A stretch of 64,000 nucleotides of DNA from Erodium maritimum (GCA_963921825.1 OY997591.1:52039825-52103824), one strand, 5' to 3'; shown: positions 35,923 to 47,430, counted from the first letter of the stretch. Notes: generated by a model not told the origin, from the sequence alone. Numbers and translations: made by a program.

Positions 35923-36152
35923 CGCGGTCGGAGACGAGTCACGAGCGCGACGGACAAGCGTGACTGGGCGCCGCTGGTTGGGGAGGAGCCTGTTGCGGTG
36001 GAGAGGCAGGGGAAAGCTGGCGACAGTGGTCGGAAAAGGAGGAAGAAGACGACGGCGACTAGAACCTTTCTAGGTTTCGAGAGGAACCTCTGAGAGGTTT
36101 ATTTTGAAGAGCATATATTAGAAAGAAAAAAAAAAGCATTGTATTGAGAGTT

Positions 36153-36539
36153 AACTAATGGGCTTTGTATTATGTACATATATACGATAACACTAATGAA
36201 AACCAACCGTGTATTGGTGACAAGTGGGAGAACCGTTTAATGAGAGAACTCATACTACAAACACACCCAAAAATGCAACTACGTTGACGAATCATTGGTG
36301 TTTATATTAACCTCGTCCCTAAGAAAAGTCCAACTTATCATAAATGAAACCATCGCTTGCGGGGGTTGCCTCCCCTGAATGAATCCTCTTTACAATTCTC
36401 TTTATCAACCAATAAGCTGCTCATACATGTATCCCACACGTTTAATATATTATAGAAAAAATGAAACCACATCCTAATAAAAGGGTCAACATCAAAGGTG
36501 GGGAAGGATACAATAAGGTTGGCATTTCAACAGATGTGG
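36153..36539. other. Sequence right of the LINE, nothing recognised
   Basis: No gene or element end was seen. Confidence 0.4.
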
Positions 36540-36715
36540 AGGTGATTTGTTACCTAGAGCAAGTTAATAAGGGTAGGTAAATGAAGAATAGTCTTGCATG
36601 CTCCTTCAACACTCGTCAATAACTTCTCTGGAGCCTCCTTCATTACACTCAAGTCGTCCTTCTAGTTGTCCTGTAAGCTTCTCATTCTACAGAAATGGCC
36701 TTGTAAATTGACAGT
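36540..36715 (+). repeat. Duplicated anonymous segment, copy 2
   Basis: It matches 29480-29690 in the same orientation and includes AATAGTCTTGC...CTCCTTCA and GTTGTCCTGT.AGCTTC. Confidence 0.65.
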
Positions 36716-37129
36716 TTTATTTAATCTCAACCGTCGACTGTAGCTACCATTCAGACGACTCAAAGGCAAGAGAAGAAAATTAGTAAGACGTAGAGTGGAG
36801 AGTTAATGGATTGGTTGAAATGCAGATAGGTTCCATTGATAGAGCTCAACGGAAAATGAGGCAACAAAGTGAGGTCACGCAAACACAGTTTAATTATGGG
36901 TCACGAGACCTGCGTTTCCTCTAGTACAATACAATGCTCCTTAGCTTCTTTCTTGTGACCTACATTGAGATTTTAGTGTGTACACTAACTTTATTCTCCC
37001 ATTAACTAAAACTAAACTATCATCGATGTGCTTAATTATTTCAGGTTAAGCTAAATAGTTGAATGATGTTTTTGTTGGATTTGATGGATTATTGCGATGT
37101 TTTGAACTTTATATATACCACGCCCTAGC
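36716..37129. other. AT-rich spacer, no gene seen
   Basis: No element ends were recognised. Confidence 0.4.
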
Positions 37130-37325
37130 GCATGACTCAAGTAACATAGTGCTACGTCATTTAAGTGGATCTACTAAGGTGACGCACAATTGTATGTCTC
37201 CACAGTCAATTCACTAAGGCGACGTGTATAGACGTCGTCCTAGTGAATCCACTTAGGTGATGCAGTCAACTCGGTCAGAAAAACATTCTTAATTAGTGTC
37301 GTCTAGGTGTGACCTAGACGACGTA
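37130..37325. repeat. Cluster of short inverted repeats with CTAGGYGACG-like core
   Basis: There is a perfect 11-bp inverted repeat GTCGTCTAGGT with a 3-base loop (about 37299-37323). A 16-bp near-perfect one lies near 37207-37245 (ATTCACTAAGGCGACG and its inverse with two mismatches). Several single copies of ACTWAGGYGACG occur between. This resembles the subterminal repeats of CACTA-type transposons, but I cannot place the element ends. Confidence 0.5.
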
Positions 37326-37669
37326 CTATTTTTCTAGATGTAAAGCACACAACAGGCAAACAAGCAACATGAAACAAGCAATAAAAGATATAGTATAAAA
37401 CGAACACACCCGAGTGAGGAAGTACACAAATAACAGGAAAGCTGTGGCGTGGTATGGAAGCCACTGACCTGAAGCAAATTATTCCGACGCATCCGAGGTT
37501 GTGAACGGTCGGTTTGCCCCCCGAGTTATCACAGCTTCTAACCCAAACACGTGCCCACTCACGGATCTGGATGTGGAACTTGCAAAGCACAGTACACATG
37601 AACAATCTTTATAGAAGTTTTTTTTTTTTAATTCTCTAGAGAGGATTCAATCAAGTGTATTTATAGGCT

Positions 37670-37815
37670 AGCTTTAGGGATTGGTAGATTTGTAATCCTA
37701 CTACGAATAGATTACTAAATCTACTAGGAGTTGATTAGTTTAAGCTTTTCCTCCAACAATTAGTAGATTACTAATTCTACTAGGAATTGATTAGTAATTC
37801 TACTAGGAAGACCTT
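37670..37815. repeat. Short tandem repeats (TCTACTAGGAATTGATTAG)
   Basis: Three to four imperfect copies of a unit containing TTACTAATTCTACTAGGA. Confidence 0.6.
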
Positions 37816-37869
37816 CAGCTTTTTCTCCAACAGTTTTTGTATCCTTTCTTCCTTCTATTATTAAGAGAT

Positions 37870-38452
37870 TACTTTAATTGAATTATAAAAAGTAAAATAG
37901 ATCTTCCCTCCCATTGCTTGAGGTTAATATATTGTAGGGTTTAAGCTGCTCCTTGCAGTGCATTGAACTGTTTGAAGCTTTGGTCGTTAACTTGAGTGTT
38001 TTGGCTTTGTAGCTGTTGTTTGTCACAGTTGTTCCATTTTTTTTTCTTTCTTGTTTTGCACTTTACAGAGTTCACTGTTTTTACTTGGATAGTTGACACC
38101 CTTTTCTCTAATTTAGGCTTAACGGTTGTAAAATTAGGTTAGAGACCTTTTCGTTAGTGTTTTACTCTCCCATTGTTTGGGGATTCGGTTTGTAAAATCT
38201 AGGTGCTTTAGACTCGTATGAACTACTGTTGGGTTGATTTGGTTTATCTCCTAGTGGTTGTTTCTATTATTTAAGGTTGTAAAATTCGGTTTTGTAGACC
38301 TGTTGTATTTAAGCCCCAATCTGTTGGGTATCTCTGTTTCGAGACCACGTTATGATGCCAGATCTTTGGTGTGCTTCTAAGGGTATTAAGCCCTTGTCCT
38401 TTTCTATTTCTCATAGGATTGGAGCTTCAATAATATTCCGTATTTTCAAGAA
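37870..38452 (+). other. GT-rich stretch ending in a short A-run, possible retroposon tail
   Basis: The end TTCAATAATATTCCG...AAGAAAAAA resembles a poly(A) retroposon 3' end. No duplication or coding content was found. Confidence 0.3.
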
Positions 38453-38841
38453 AAAACGGTCATCAACTACGAGTATTGTGGGATAAAACTCCTTTGACAT
38501 AGAAGGATGTACTTCGAAGGTTTAGCTACGTCCAACAAAAACTTCCTACAAGCGGGCAACTTCCTCTCTATCTCCCCTCATACGTAGTTAATGGATATTG
38601 TGTAAGAGACGGGTCGGTGGGCAAGGGAGTAACTGTATTTTAGTCGTACCAAAATCTAAAACCACAAAGGATAAAGCAATAGGTTGAAACGTCACTAGTC
38701 TCCAACCAAAGGGGAAAGTTTTACCCGAAAATGACTTATCATAAAATAGGTCATTCCCACACCTAATTCTTTTCCAAACTCAAGGTCGTCCCGATAGTTT
38801 TCACGTCAAAAAAAAATCTAGTATTAAAGCCTTATAAGGTA
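38453..38841. other. Spacer, no gene seen
   Basis: Nothing recognised. Confidence 0.4.
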
Positions 38842-38851
38842 TGGAATTTAT

Positions 38852-40176
38852 GAGGAGAAATCAAATATAAACCATGTCTTAACCTAAAAACTAGAGAACC
38901 AATCTAAGTCATCTATTTTAAGAATGAAGGGATGAGATGCAATTGAGTGGTTGACTTGTTGACTGCAAAAAAACAACAACACTTTTTAGTAAGTGTGAAG
39001 GGTTTTTTAATAAAACTATCATATTACTTTTTTTTTTACCAATTCACTAATTTAATTTTTCCCACTTCGTTTGAACTCCGATTGGCTTCAAACTTGCGCC
39101 ATTAATTTTTTTTTTCAACGGCTTTCTATCAAGATCACTCGTGAATATATTTTGAAGCACGAAAAAAATATATATTTCGGGGCAGATTTAAAAAAAATTA
39201 TACATTGGTAATTTTTATCAACACTTTGCTCTGGTTTTATCAACATTTTGCACCGGGTTTATCACCTCATTTCCAAAACTGATCATGATTTTATCACATC
39301 ATCACGTGTTTTTTTATGAACACTAGTTTTATCAACACCAAACACTAGGTTTTATCATTAAATTACGCGTGTTTTATCATCCCCATCACATGTTTTTTTT
39401 GAAGCACGAAAAAAAAATTTATTTCGGGCCTGATTTAAAAAAAATTATATCTGGGTAATTTGTATCAACACTTTACATTGGTTTTATCAACACTTTACAC
39501 TGGTTTTATCAACACTAGACACTAGTTTTATCACCTCATTTTCCAAAACCGAACATGATTTTTATCACCTCATCACGTGTTTTTATGAACACTAGTTTTA
39601 TCAACACTAAACACTATGTTTACCATTAAATTACATATGTTTTTATCACCCAATCACATGTTTTTTATCAACGCTAAACTCTAGTTTATCACACTTATTA
39701 TCAAAATTGAACATGGTTTTTATCACCTCAGTACATGTTTTTACATTTAGCACTAGTTTCATACCTCCGATATAAAACATTTATTAGTGAAGATTTATCA
39801 ACCCTCAACATTATTTTTATCACCCCGATATACCTTTTTATTTTCGTGCTTCAAAATATATTCATGATTGATCTTGATTTAAAGCCCTTGAAAAAATAAA
39901 AATATTGGCGCAAGTTTGAAGCTAATCGGAGTTCAAACGAATCGGGAAATATTAAATTAGTGAATTGGTGAAGAAAAAAATGGACACTTGTCCAAATGAC
40001 ACCATGCTTTTACAATTATGCCCTTGCTTGTGTGAGAAAGGATGAAAGTGGCGTGAGTTTGGATGAAATTGGGGTGATGATGTGGCATCATGGTGAATGT
40101 TGGATCTTAGATGTGTGTGGCTAGGATTGGTTCTCTAGTTTTTAGGTTAAGAGTGGTTTGTAACCGATTTCACCTC
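38852..40176. mobile_element. Foldback Mutator-like element with palindromic core
   Basis: The 1325-bp element is flanked by a perfect 10-bp duplication TGGAATTTAT (38842-38851 and 40177-40186). Its ends GAGGAGAAATC and GATTTCACCTC are inverted, and the outer arms share ACCTAAAAACTAGAGAACC. Long inner arms (about 39040-39170 and 39840-39990) are inverted repeats. The core consists of tens of GTTTTATCAACACT and TTTTATCACCTCAT units. There is no open frame. The long arms and 9-11 bp duplication point to Mutator-like foldback elements. Related pieces lie at 20227-21092 and 52985-53095. Confidence 0.82.
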
Positions 40177-40182
40177 TGGAAT

Positions 40183-40204
40183 TTATTATTATTATTATTA
40201 TTAT
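40183..40204. repeat. (TTA)n microsatellite
   Basis: About seven TTA units directly beside the foldback element's right target duplication. Confidence 0.85.
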
Positions 40205-41067
40205 GATTAATTTCATTATTATTAATTTGTCATTTCAGTAAGAGGGATATTAAACTTCATACATTAAAAGTGAAAAATGTTAAGGACAAGGACGACTTTA
40301 GGTTGAAAAAATATAAGACCACCTACAGTAGCGTTGAAACGGAGTCTAAACGTGTCGTTGAATCCTACGACGAGTAGATTTTTGGCCCTGAATATGTGTT
40401 GTAGAGTTGGGCCATCTTCTAATATTCGAAAACACAGATTCGACATCGATGAATCCGTAAACTCTGACTCGGGTTACTTGACGGATTCGGTCCCAACAAA
40501 ATTGGGCCCAACGAATCCCTTGTTGACGAGTGGCAGTGAAATTGAAGCCGAAAATAAATATCGACTTTAAATATACAACGCCCGAAGTGTCTTCTTCACG
40601 AATCTTCTGCAACTTCATCTCAGTACCGTCGTTTCTCCGATCTCCATCCTCCACTCACCGGCGATTCAGCCATCCTGTTGTCGTGTACCTACGGTTTCTC
40701 TGACACAATTTCCGGCATTGATGTTTGTTCGAGTTGGCAGAAGCATCACCGTTTCGTGTGTTTTTCGGCTATTACAGCGTGACTTCGAGCTCAGTTTTCG
40801 TACCCGTTTCTCCCCACCGACGTCCGTCTCAGAGTTGGGATAATGGTCGATTCCAAACACTTGTGATACCCTCCTGGATTCAACATTTCTGGTCACGTTT
40901 CACTATCACATAGTTGTGACAAGGACAGTCATGACGATTACCGACGTTGAGGAAGCCGAGAGTAGGACTTCGTTCAGGATTCGTAGCATTACTATGACGA
41001 GGAGGAGGATAGGCATTGGGCCCAAGATCCGGAGGAATACGTCCCGTCGCCGCCGAAGCAACGGAAG
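40205..41067. other. Upstream region of the Myb/NAM-like pseudogene
   Basis: Only short, unsupported frames on both strands. It may hold the former promoter and leader of the following pseudogene. Confidence 0.35.
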
Positions 41068-42121
41068 TTGCCGGAAACCCCTGTGTTGAACTACAATCAT
41101 GACAATTTGGGTTCAAAATCTCCATTTCTCAGTGGAATAACGTATAATGGCCCAACAATTTGGGAAACGGGAATGGGCTCGGACTATAACGGGGTGCGCA
41201 TTAGCTATACCGGGATGAAAATCCCTACAATACAGCGTCCTAGAACCAGGTACCGCGTCCGTGTATCACCACCTCCTTTAGTGGAGACGGAGGCCGACAT
41301 ACCGGCTCCTGCCCGTCTGTACCGTAAATGGACACGAGCGGAAGAGACGACATTGGTCAAAGCATGGTTGAACAGCTCCGAGAACTCGGAGCATGGGGCT
41401 GATCAGTCGATGGCTACATCTTGGGACGTCATCCACCGTGAGTTCGTCTAAGGGACGATCCAAACACAAGGACATGATCGGACAGAGAAGAAATGCAAGC
41501 AACATTGAAGCTTGACTAACCGGAAGGTTAAGATGTTCCAAGGTTGTTGGTCTAAATTAAAGAACATCTACCAATCTGGTAGATCCGATGACCAGGTCGT
41601 AGAGGATGCGGAAAGGGACTGTTTGGAGAGATACGACCACGTCTTTTCTTGGAAGCACTGGTGGGAGCTCGTATGAAGAATCCATGCTGGAAACATCGTT
41701 TCGAGAACGAGTTCTCGACGACAAACAATGACTTCATCGGGACTTAGGATTGGGGCACACCTAGAACTCCCGACCTGAGCAACACAATGTCTTAGATGGA
41801 CATGCTCGTTGTCGCAGCTGAAGATACCGATTGTCCACGGCCAGGACCATTCTACGGGGGTCGCCCTATTGTTCGGAATGTTGCAAAGGCTATGAAAGGG
41901 AATGGGAAGGAGATGACAAATAGTCCTACCCATGCCGCATTGGCCGAGATCTTAAGGGCCATTGAGTAGGAGCATTCGGCGTAGCTATTGGCCCATGAAT
42001 CCCTTATGTGAGAGTTCTCCTTACGTCAGGATAAGGATACCTCCAACATGGAGCTAGAGGATTTGGAAACTCATCGGTTTTTTCTCTAGGCCATGGCCAA
42101 GAGGATTTTAGGTTTAGTCTA
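41068..42121 (+). pseudogene. Myb/SANT-like protein with NAM-associated C-terminal domain, decayed
   Basis: After a low-complexity N-terminus there is a SANT/trihelix-like segment (about 41320-41600). It contains RKWTRAEETTLVKAWLNSSE and SWDVIHREF, then after a stop at 41449-41451 CKQH, VKMFQGCWSKLKNIYQSG and DHVFSWKHWWELV. This pattern is that of plant NAM-associated proteins, often labelled glutathione-S-transferase T3-like, and of Myb-like partners of PIF/Harbinger transposases. In-frame stops and small shifts recur downstream to about 42121. No DDE transposase lies beside it. It could be a host gene remnant or a transposon-carried gene. Confidence 0.6.
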
Positions 42122-42276
42122 ACATATTGTTCAACGGCTCTTGATAAACTGAATTGTGCTCTTTGTATCGGTCATTTACATATTAATCTACGTTATTTAT
42201 GTTTCAGGATATTGGGGAAGTTCATCAAACTATCGCACAACGCTAACAACATTCCACCAGAGCATTACACCAACAC

Positions 42277-45036
42277 TATAAAGACTGCTCCGGTTAAAAA
42301 GGGTTAGGTTTGAAAGTTTTATCGACTTAAAGCGTCGCGATGGAAAGCGGTTCGTTTTTTTTGGGTCGAGTGCGTTATTTTGAAAAAAAAAATAAGAGAA
42401 GGAGGTTTGGGCTGGACCGGGCAGACCCGGCCCAGTTTCAGTCTAACCCGCGTATATAAACACGGCTTAAAGGTTTTGTTTTCAGCGTCAATCCCTTTCC
42501 TCTATCTTCCCGCAGCCGCGTTACCTCTCCCTCACCTCTGAACCCGACCCCCCTCGCTCCCTCTTCTCCTTCGAACAACTCGACCGCCCTCTCCACCTCC
42601 GCCCCTCTCCGACCATCCCTCTCCTTCTCCGACTGTCCCTCGTCTCTCTCTCTCTCTTTTCCATCCAGCAACGCCTCCGCCATCGTCTCCCTCTCATCCT
42701 CTCCACTCTCGAACCCTCGCCGGTACCACGCTTCCCTCCTCCTTCTCCTTCTTCAACCGCGTGGTCCGAGACCCACCGTCACCGTGCACGTCCAATCGAG
42801 TTCGCCGGCGCGCTCGTCAAATCTGGGACGGAGCCGTCGTGCCCATCCAGGTTCGAGGCGAGGTTCGTCGTGCTCCACCGCTCCCAACGCTACAGCCACC
42901 TCCCCGCGTCGTCTTTCCCCTTTACGGTGAAACCTCGGCTGGTGACGTCTTCGTCGTGGCCGGTCGGAATCTGACCGAAACTTTCTTCATCTTCCTTCTT
43001 TTGTTCCCGAGCAACTTGGATCTGTTTTTTTAGACGGAAATCAAAAGAAATCAAAAGAGATGAAAGAAAAAGGAAAAGAAAACAGATTTGAAATTAAAAC
43101 GGAAAATAAGATAAAACAAGTATTGTTTAATTAAAAAGGTTTGTTTTTAAACAATCTGGAACGATTTTGGACATCAGACGATTAAATCAGACTTAGAACG
43201 GGACTAATAGTGGAACGCTGAATCGGGCGCCTCGGGAATCGTGCCTCGAAGCCCATGCATCGGGATCCGTGCATTGGGAATCGTGCCTCGGAAAACGTGC
43301 ACGAGGTTCTATGCTCGGAGCTCGAACCCGATTCGTCGTTTAATCCCGCTTTTAGCCCGCTCGAGTTTAAAAGGCAACTGTTGAACTTAAATCGAACCCT
43401 TCGTAACTTTTAATTCAACTTTGGAACCGTTTTTGAGTTTGGATTTCGTGTTATTTTAGAGTCCGGCTTCGATCGAAGAGAAGACCGGAGGTAGCGAGAC
43501 AGGACGTCAGCAGCTAGGAGACGTAGCTTTTGTTCTTCGGTTGAGGTAGGGAAAGTAGCGAATACAATGCTAGGTAATAATAAAACTGGAACGAGCGTTA
43601 GTATGATAAAATAATCGGACGAGTCTTAGTAACATGTAGGATGTGATTCACTTGTGTAGCCGCTTTCAATACATGGGAATTTGCCGTGCTGGTAGAATGG
43701 CCATGTGAGCCATAGGTTGTGTGCTGATTGAAATGTATGATCTGTTTGAGATGCATGTTGTGTGACTTAGGGTCGATAAGTTTAATAGTCGAGACTTAGT
43801 ATCTCCGGTGAGCATGCTGTTACTATGTGTGGGCAAGAGTGTCGTGACCGACGTGCTGTGTAATTGTGGCAAGATTGTTGGGCTTGGTGAACCCTTGGTT
43901 GTGATATGGTCGGGTGAGTGATAGACCGACGTGCTGTGTAATTGTGGTAAGATTGTTGGGCTTGGTGAGTCGTGTTTGATCTGTGGCATTTCGATGTGTG
44001 ATATTAGCTTGTCGTGTGTTCCTTGAGGATGGTATTCCAGTTGTGGTTGGGCCTACGGGTCGCGTTTGGGGCCGACGGGTCGGGCCGACGGGCCAGAATG
44101 TGGTTGTGGCCTACGGGTCCTATTGGGCCTACGGGTCAGAGCCGACGGGCCACATCATATCATCTTGCATCGGGCCGACGGGTTGGAGATGACAGTCCAC
44201 ATCATATCATATTGCATAGGGCCGACGGGTCAGAGTCGATGGGCCATATCATATCATAGTGGGCCTACGGGTCGTGTTTGGGCCTGTGGGTCGTATTGGG
44301 CATACGGGTCGTGATGGGCACTAGGTGCCGTGTTTCAGCCTTGATGATCTATGGTCCTTTGGAGACGTTTCCGAGGGTCCCAACGAATGCGTCCTCATAG
44401 GGATGTTTCCGGCATTCTCGATGTTATACGTCTTTGTGACGTTATGCGTCTCCTCTGGATCGAGAGGTAGTCTGATTGATGCTTGATCTACCGGTTGGTT
44501 ATGATGGTATCGGGCTGTGTACAGTCGGCGGAGTTCGGGTATTGCGCTACGAGACGTGTGCACTGTTGGCTTTTGTGTTGGTTGCGTTTGCTGTTTGTTA
44601 TTGTTTATTGTGTGAAAGTCATCGTTAAGAGTATTGTAAGCTTGGCTATGAACCCCGGTTTGGTATTTAGTCGTGATGTACTAGTATGCCCTAACTGGAC
44701 GGTTACTCGTGGTGGTGAGCCGATGTTCATTACCTTAACTACTTTCTCTACTGGGCGATAGCTCACCCCTTACTTTGTGGTGTTTTAGGTGTTGAGCGGG
44801 ATTTGTGCTAGCAGGACACAACTGAGCTTGAGAGCTGGCGTGGGTCTTGTCTAGTAGGTCTAGAGGCGTGCAGTTACTTTTGGACTAAACTTAGTGTAAT
44901 GGGTTTTATGAGCTATTAACTCTTTCAATTGATTTATGATCACTTTTGAGATTTATCTATCGTATTTTTACCGTTTTTATTTATTATTTTAAGTTCACGT
45001 CTCGAGTCCGGTCAAAACCGGATTTGGGGCGTGACA
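42277..45036 (+). mobile_element. Solo LTR of the Tekay-like group
   Basis: The 2760-bp sequence starts TATAAAGACTGC (TG mutated to TA) and ends GGATTTGGGGCGTGACA. It is flanked by the perfect duplication AACAC (42272-42276 and 45037-45041). It shares the end, the CT-rich leader and the CTGGGCGATAGCTCACCCC hairpin (44751-44769) with the LTRs of elements A and C. It is the product of recombination between the two LTRs of a full element. Confidence 0.88.
44040..44320 (+). repeat. Minisatellite GGGCCKACGGGTC in the solo LTR
   Basis: About fifteen irregularly spaced copies of GGGCCTACGGGTC/GGGCCGACGGGTC, some linked by CACATCATATCAT. It occupies the part of the LTR where the related LTRs carry other arrays. 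Confidence 0.85.
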
Positions 45037-45041
45037 AACAC

Positions 45042-45416
45042 GTACAATAGTACACCAGATTTGTGTCACCAAATAACGACTAAATAGGGAAGCAGAAAAA
45101 GATTTAACGGAGCTATTATGATCGAATAATTTTTCATACTTGTAATTTACATTCAAGTCGAACATTTCTAGTCGGACATCCTTATTTAACATTGAACTTA
45201 TATACATTTCAAAGTCTAATCAGGGTCTAATTGCATTGTGACCAACAGAAGACTAGACTATGCTTCATAATCTATTCAGAATCTATTTGGGGTTTTTTCA
45301 AGGTATAATTCATAAAAATGGCTGATTAAATCAAGATCAGACCTATTCGACCTAATCCTACAGGGGGTAATCTAACATGTATTAATGGATTGATTTTGGA
45401 TTCAGAAATTATAATA
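45042..45416. other. AT-rich spacer, no gene seen
   Basis: Nothing recognised. Confidence 0.4.
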
Positions 45417-45425
45417 TTTATGTTT

Positions 45426-45915
45426 GGGTTTACTCCATGTCCTAACCTCGTACTACACTTAATTGTCAAATCCGCACCCAAGCTTTGGAAAATTGTCAAA
45501 TAGTAACGAATTTCAAAACTGAATTATTAAAAATCAAAAAGTACTGTTTAAATTGACTTTTTCCGTGAACGGTGAATCACGTGCTTCCCACGTGACTCAT
45601 TTTATAATGGAGCTTGCGCGAGCTGAGGTCACGAAGAGATGAAATTCGAAGCTTGGACACAAAGAGATGAAGTTCGAAGAGCTGAGATGAAGAGATTAGG
45701 TCACAAAGAGATGAAGTTAGGTCAAGTTAACATCCGTAGGAAGAACATATTTGAGGGTAAACTCGAATTTTCACTTGTCCAAGTTAACGTCCGTTTAAAA
45801 TTAGAAACAATTGGCAATTTCAGTTAATTGACCGTTACTACATGGCAATTTCAATTGTACAGGGTTTGGATTTAACAATTTCTGAAAGTTGGGCGTTAGG
45901 ACATGGAGTAACCCC
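45426..45915. mobile_element. Mutator-type MITE
   Basis: The ends are GGGTTTACTCCATGTCC and, inverted, GGGGTTACTCCATGTCC; similarity continues inward to AATTGTYAAATCC. A perfect 9-bp duplication TTTATGTTT (45417-45425 and 45916-45924) is the Mutator signature. The 490-bp body has short direct repeats of AAAGAGATGAAGTT and no transposase. Confidence 0.88.
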
Positions 45916-45924
45916 TTTATGTTT

Positions 45925-46399
45925 TAGTGACTTCTTTAATAACAGTCAACCGGTCGACTGAAAACTCCTAGATGACACAAAATTCAAAAGCAGTAACCTT
46001 GATTAGCAAATATAATAAAAAGTTTAAAAACTAAAAATGTATAATTTAGTTAAATAAAAATAATGACTATCAATTTCTCATTTTTTTGGAGAAATTACGA
46101 GATAATATTAGAATTGAAAAGTGTTTATAATAAAGAAACACTGAAACGCAGTGGAATTGAAATAACAATAGAACAAAAAGTAAAGTCGTTCTATAGAGAT
46201 CAGTTGTTGTCTGGAGGAAGATACTACGGTAGCGTCCCATGCGGTGCTGAGTTAGCGTCCGGCGAACACCGATACAGCGGCTCCAAACTGAGGGGCAAGG
46301 GCCGAGTCGACCCATTGTTCATTGGTATTATGGTGGACTAGGTAACCCCCAGGATGTCAGCGTGCGTCGTCCTCCCTTGAATGATAGTGGTAGGGCTCC
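45925..46399. other. Flank of the MITE and of the LINE fragment, no gene seen
   Basis: A T-run at 46081-46088 could be the poly(A) end of the minus-strand LINE fragment to the right, but this is unproven. Confidence 0.35.
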
Positions 46400-47430
46400 A
46401 AAACGCGAGAATGTTGACCCCTGAACTGGTAGGGGAATACCGAGCCAGATATTGGTGGTACCGCTGCCACCTTACGTCCAGAGGGGTGGTATAATCGACA
46501 GACCCCCCTGGACCAACATTGATTCATTCCACGAGGCAAGGGTGCTTGTGGCCCCCCGCTGTAGTATGTGATGCACCATCTAACCGATATCCCTCCGAAT
46601 CTCCATCCTCTTCATCTCTTACCATCCTTTTGACCCCTGCTGAGACGGACTGAGGCTCCTCCCGCTGGTCTGTCTGATCCTCCGAGATTTCATGGCGGTC
46701 CCTAAAAGATCTGGCCACCCGTGGGAGAAACCCCTCCTTTCCCCCTTCCTAGGTCGTGGAGCCTCAAGGGCAAATAAGCGAGGTGGTACGCTTGAGACTC
46801 CTCCCAAGTAGGCCCAGTTCGTCCCCGGGACTGCCTTCTCATGCCTAGCCTTCGTCTGCGGTGACCGAGGATCCACCGGTGACCTCAGAGACGACCCCTT
46901 ATGTCCCCCAATCTCCGGGCATGCCGGAAATACATGATCGGCGCAGCTACAACCAAAGCAATGGTCTGGTAGATATTCATAAGAAATGTGCAGCTTCGTA
47001 CGTACCTATGATTCCGAAAGCCGAAACCATAACTCGCGTTGTAGTGGCACTCGGATATCGACCCGGATCCAGATTCGCATAAAATCACCCCAGCACATCC
47101 TGTCCCAATCCGTGTCCGCCGCTTGAAAAATACCCAGAGCAGGTCCCACACGAAATGCCACCTTCCTATTCCACGCCCCAACTGGTAGATTAGACACTCT
47201 GGCCCACACCGAGAAGTGGGTGAACAACATGTCTCCCGGTCGCATATGAGCTCTCGGGTTCATGAATAAGACCACCGAATCCCAAAAAGCCCATGGCTCA
47301 CCAGCTAGAACCCTTAGTCTTTCCCTGTCCGTCTTGAAGAAAAATGTCACGACCCCATCCTCTAGGGGCCGCGCCTCCACGTTGCGCAAACCCCACGGGT
47401 CCTCTATGCGATTGGCCATCGTCTTCTAGT
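46400..47430 (-). pseudogene. LINE ORF1 fragment (DUF4283 and zinc knuckle)
   Basis: On the minus strand, 47419-47006 is open and shows the DUF4283 pattern: VVTFFFKTDRERLRVLAGEPW, then VWARVSNLPVGAWN and KVAFRVGPALG. Directly downstream, after a frame change, is a knuckle-like YEYLPDHCFGC followed by H and C (about 46985-46920). Sequence further upstream (to about 47490) continues the match in another frame. Gly/Ser/Pro-rich sequence to 46400 resembles an ORF1 tail. No reverse transcriptase follows. Confidence 0.75.

Larger units (their letters stand above)
33545..36135 (-). mobile_element. L1-type LINE with ORF1 and no ORF2
   Basis: A perfect 17-bp duplication, GCATTGTATTGAGAGTT, flanks it (33528-33544 and 36136-36152). 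On the minus strand its 3' end is a poly(A) tail preceded by CCCGTTTC. It carries an ORF1 homologue followed directly by about 400 bp of 3' sequence. The roughly 3 kb expected for endonuclease and reverse transcriptase is missing, while both termini are intact. It therefore resembles a half-LINE that depends on a full element in trans. Confidence 0.85.

Noticed and set aside
34235..36093. Plus-strand frames opposite the LINE ORF1
   Set aside because: Shadows of the minus-strand ORF1 and its 144-bp repeat.
44014..44314. Three overlapping frames rich in GPTG repeats
   Set aside because: Produced by the GGGCCKACGGGTC minisatellite in the solo LTR; no start context or homology.
45639..45827. 62-residue frame in the Mutator-type MITE
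   Set aside because: Encoded by short direct repeats; no domain and no transposase similarity.
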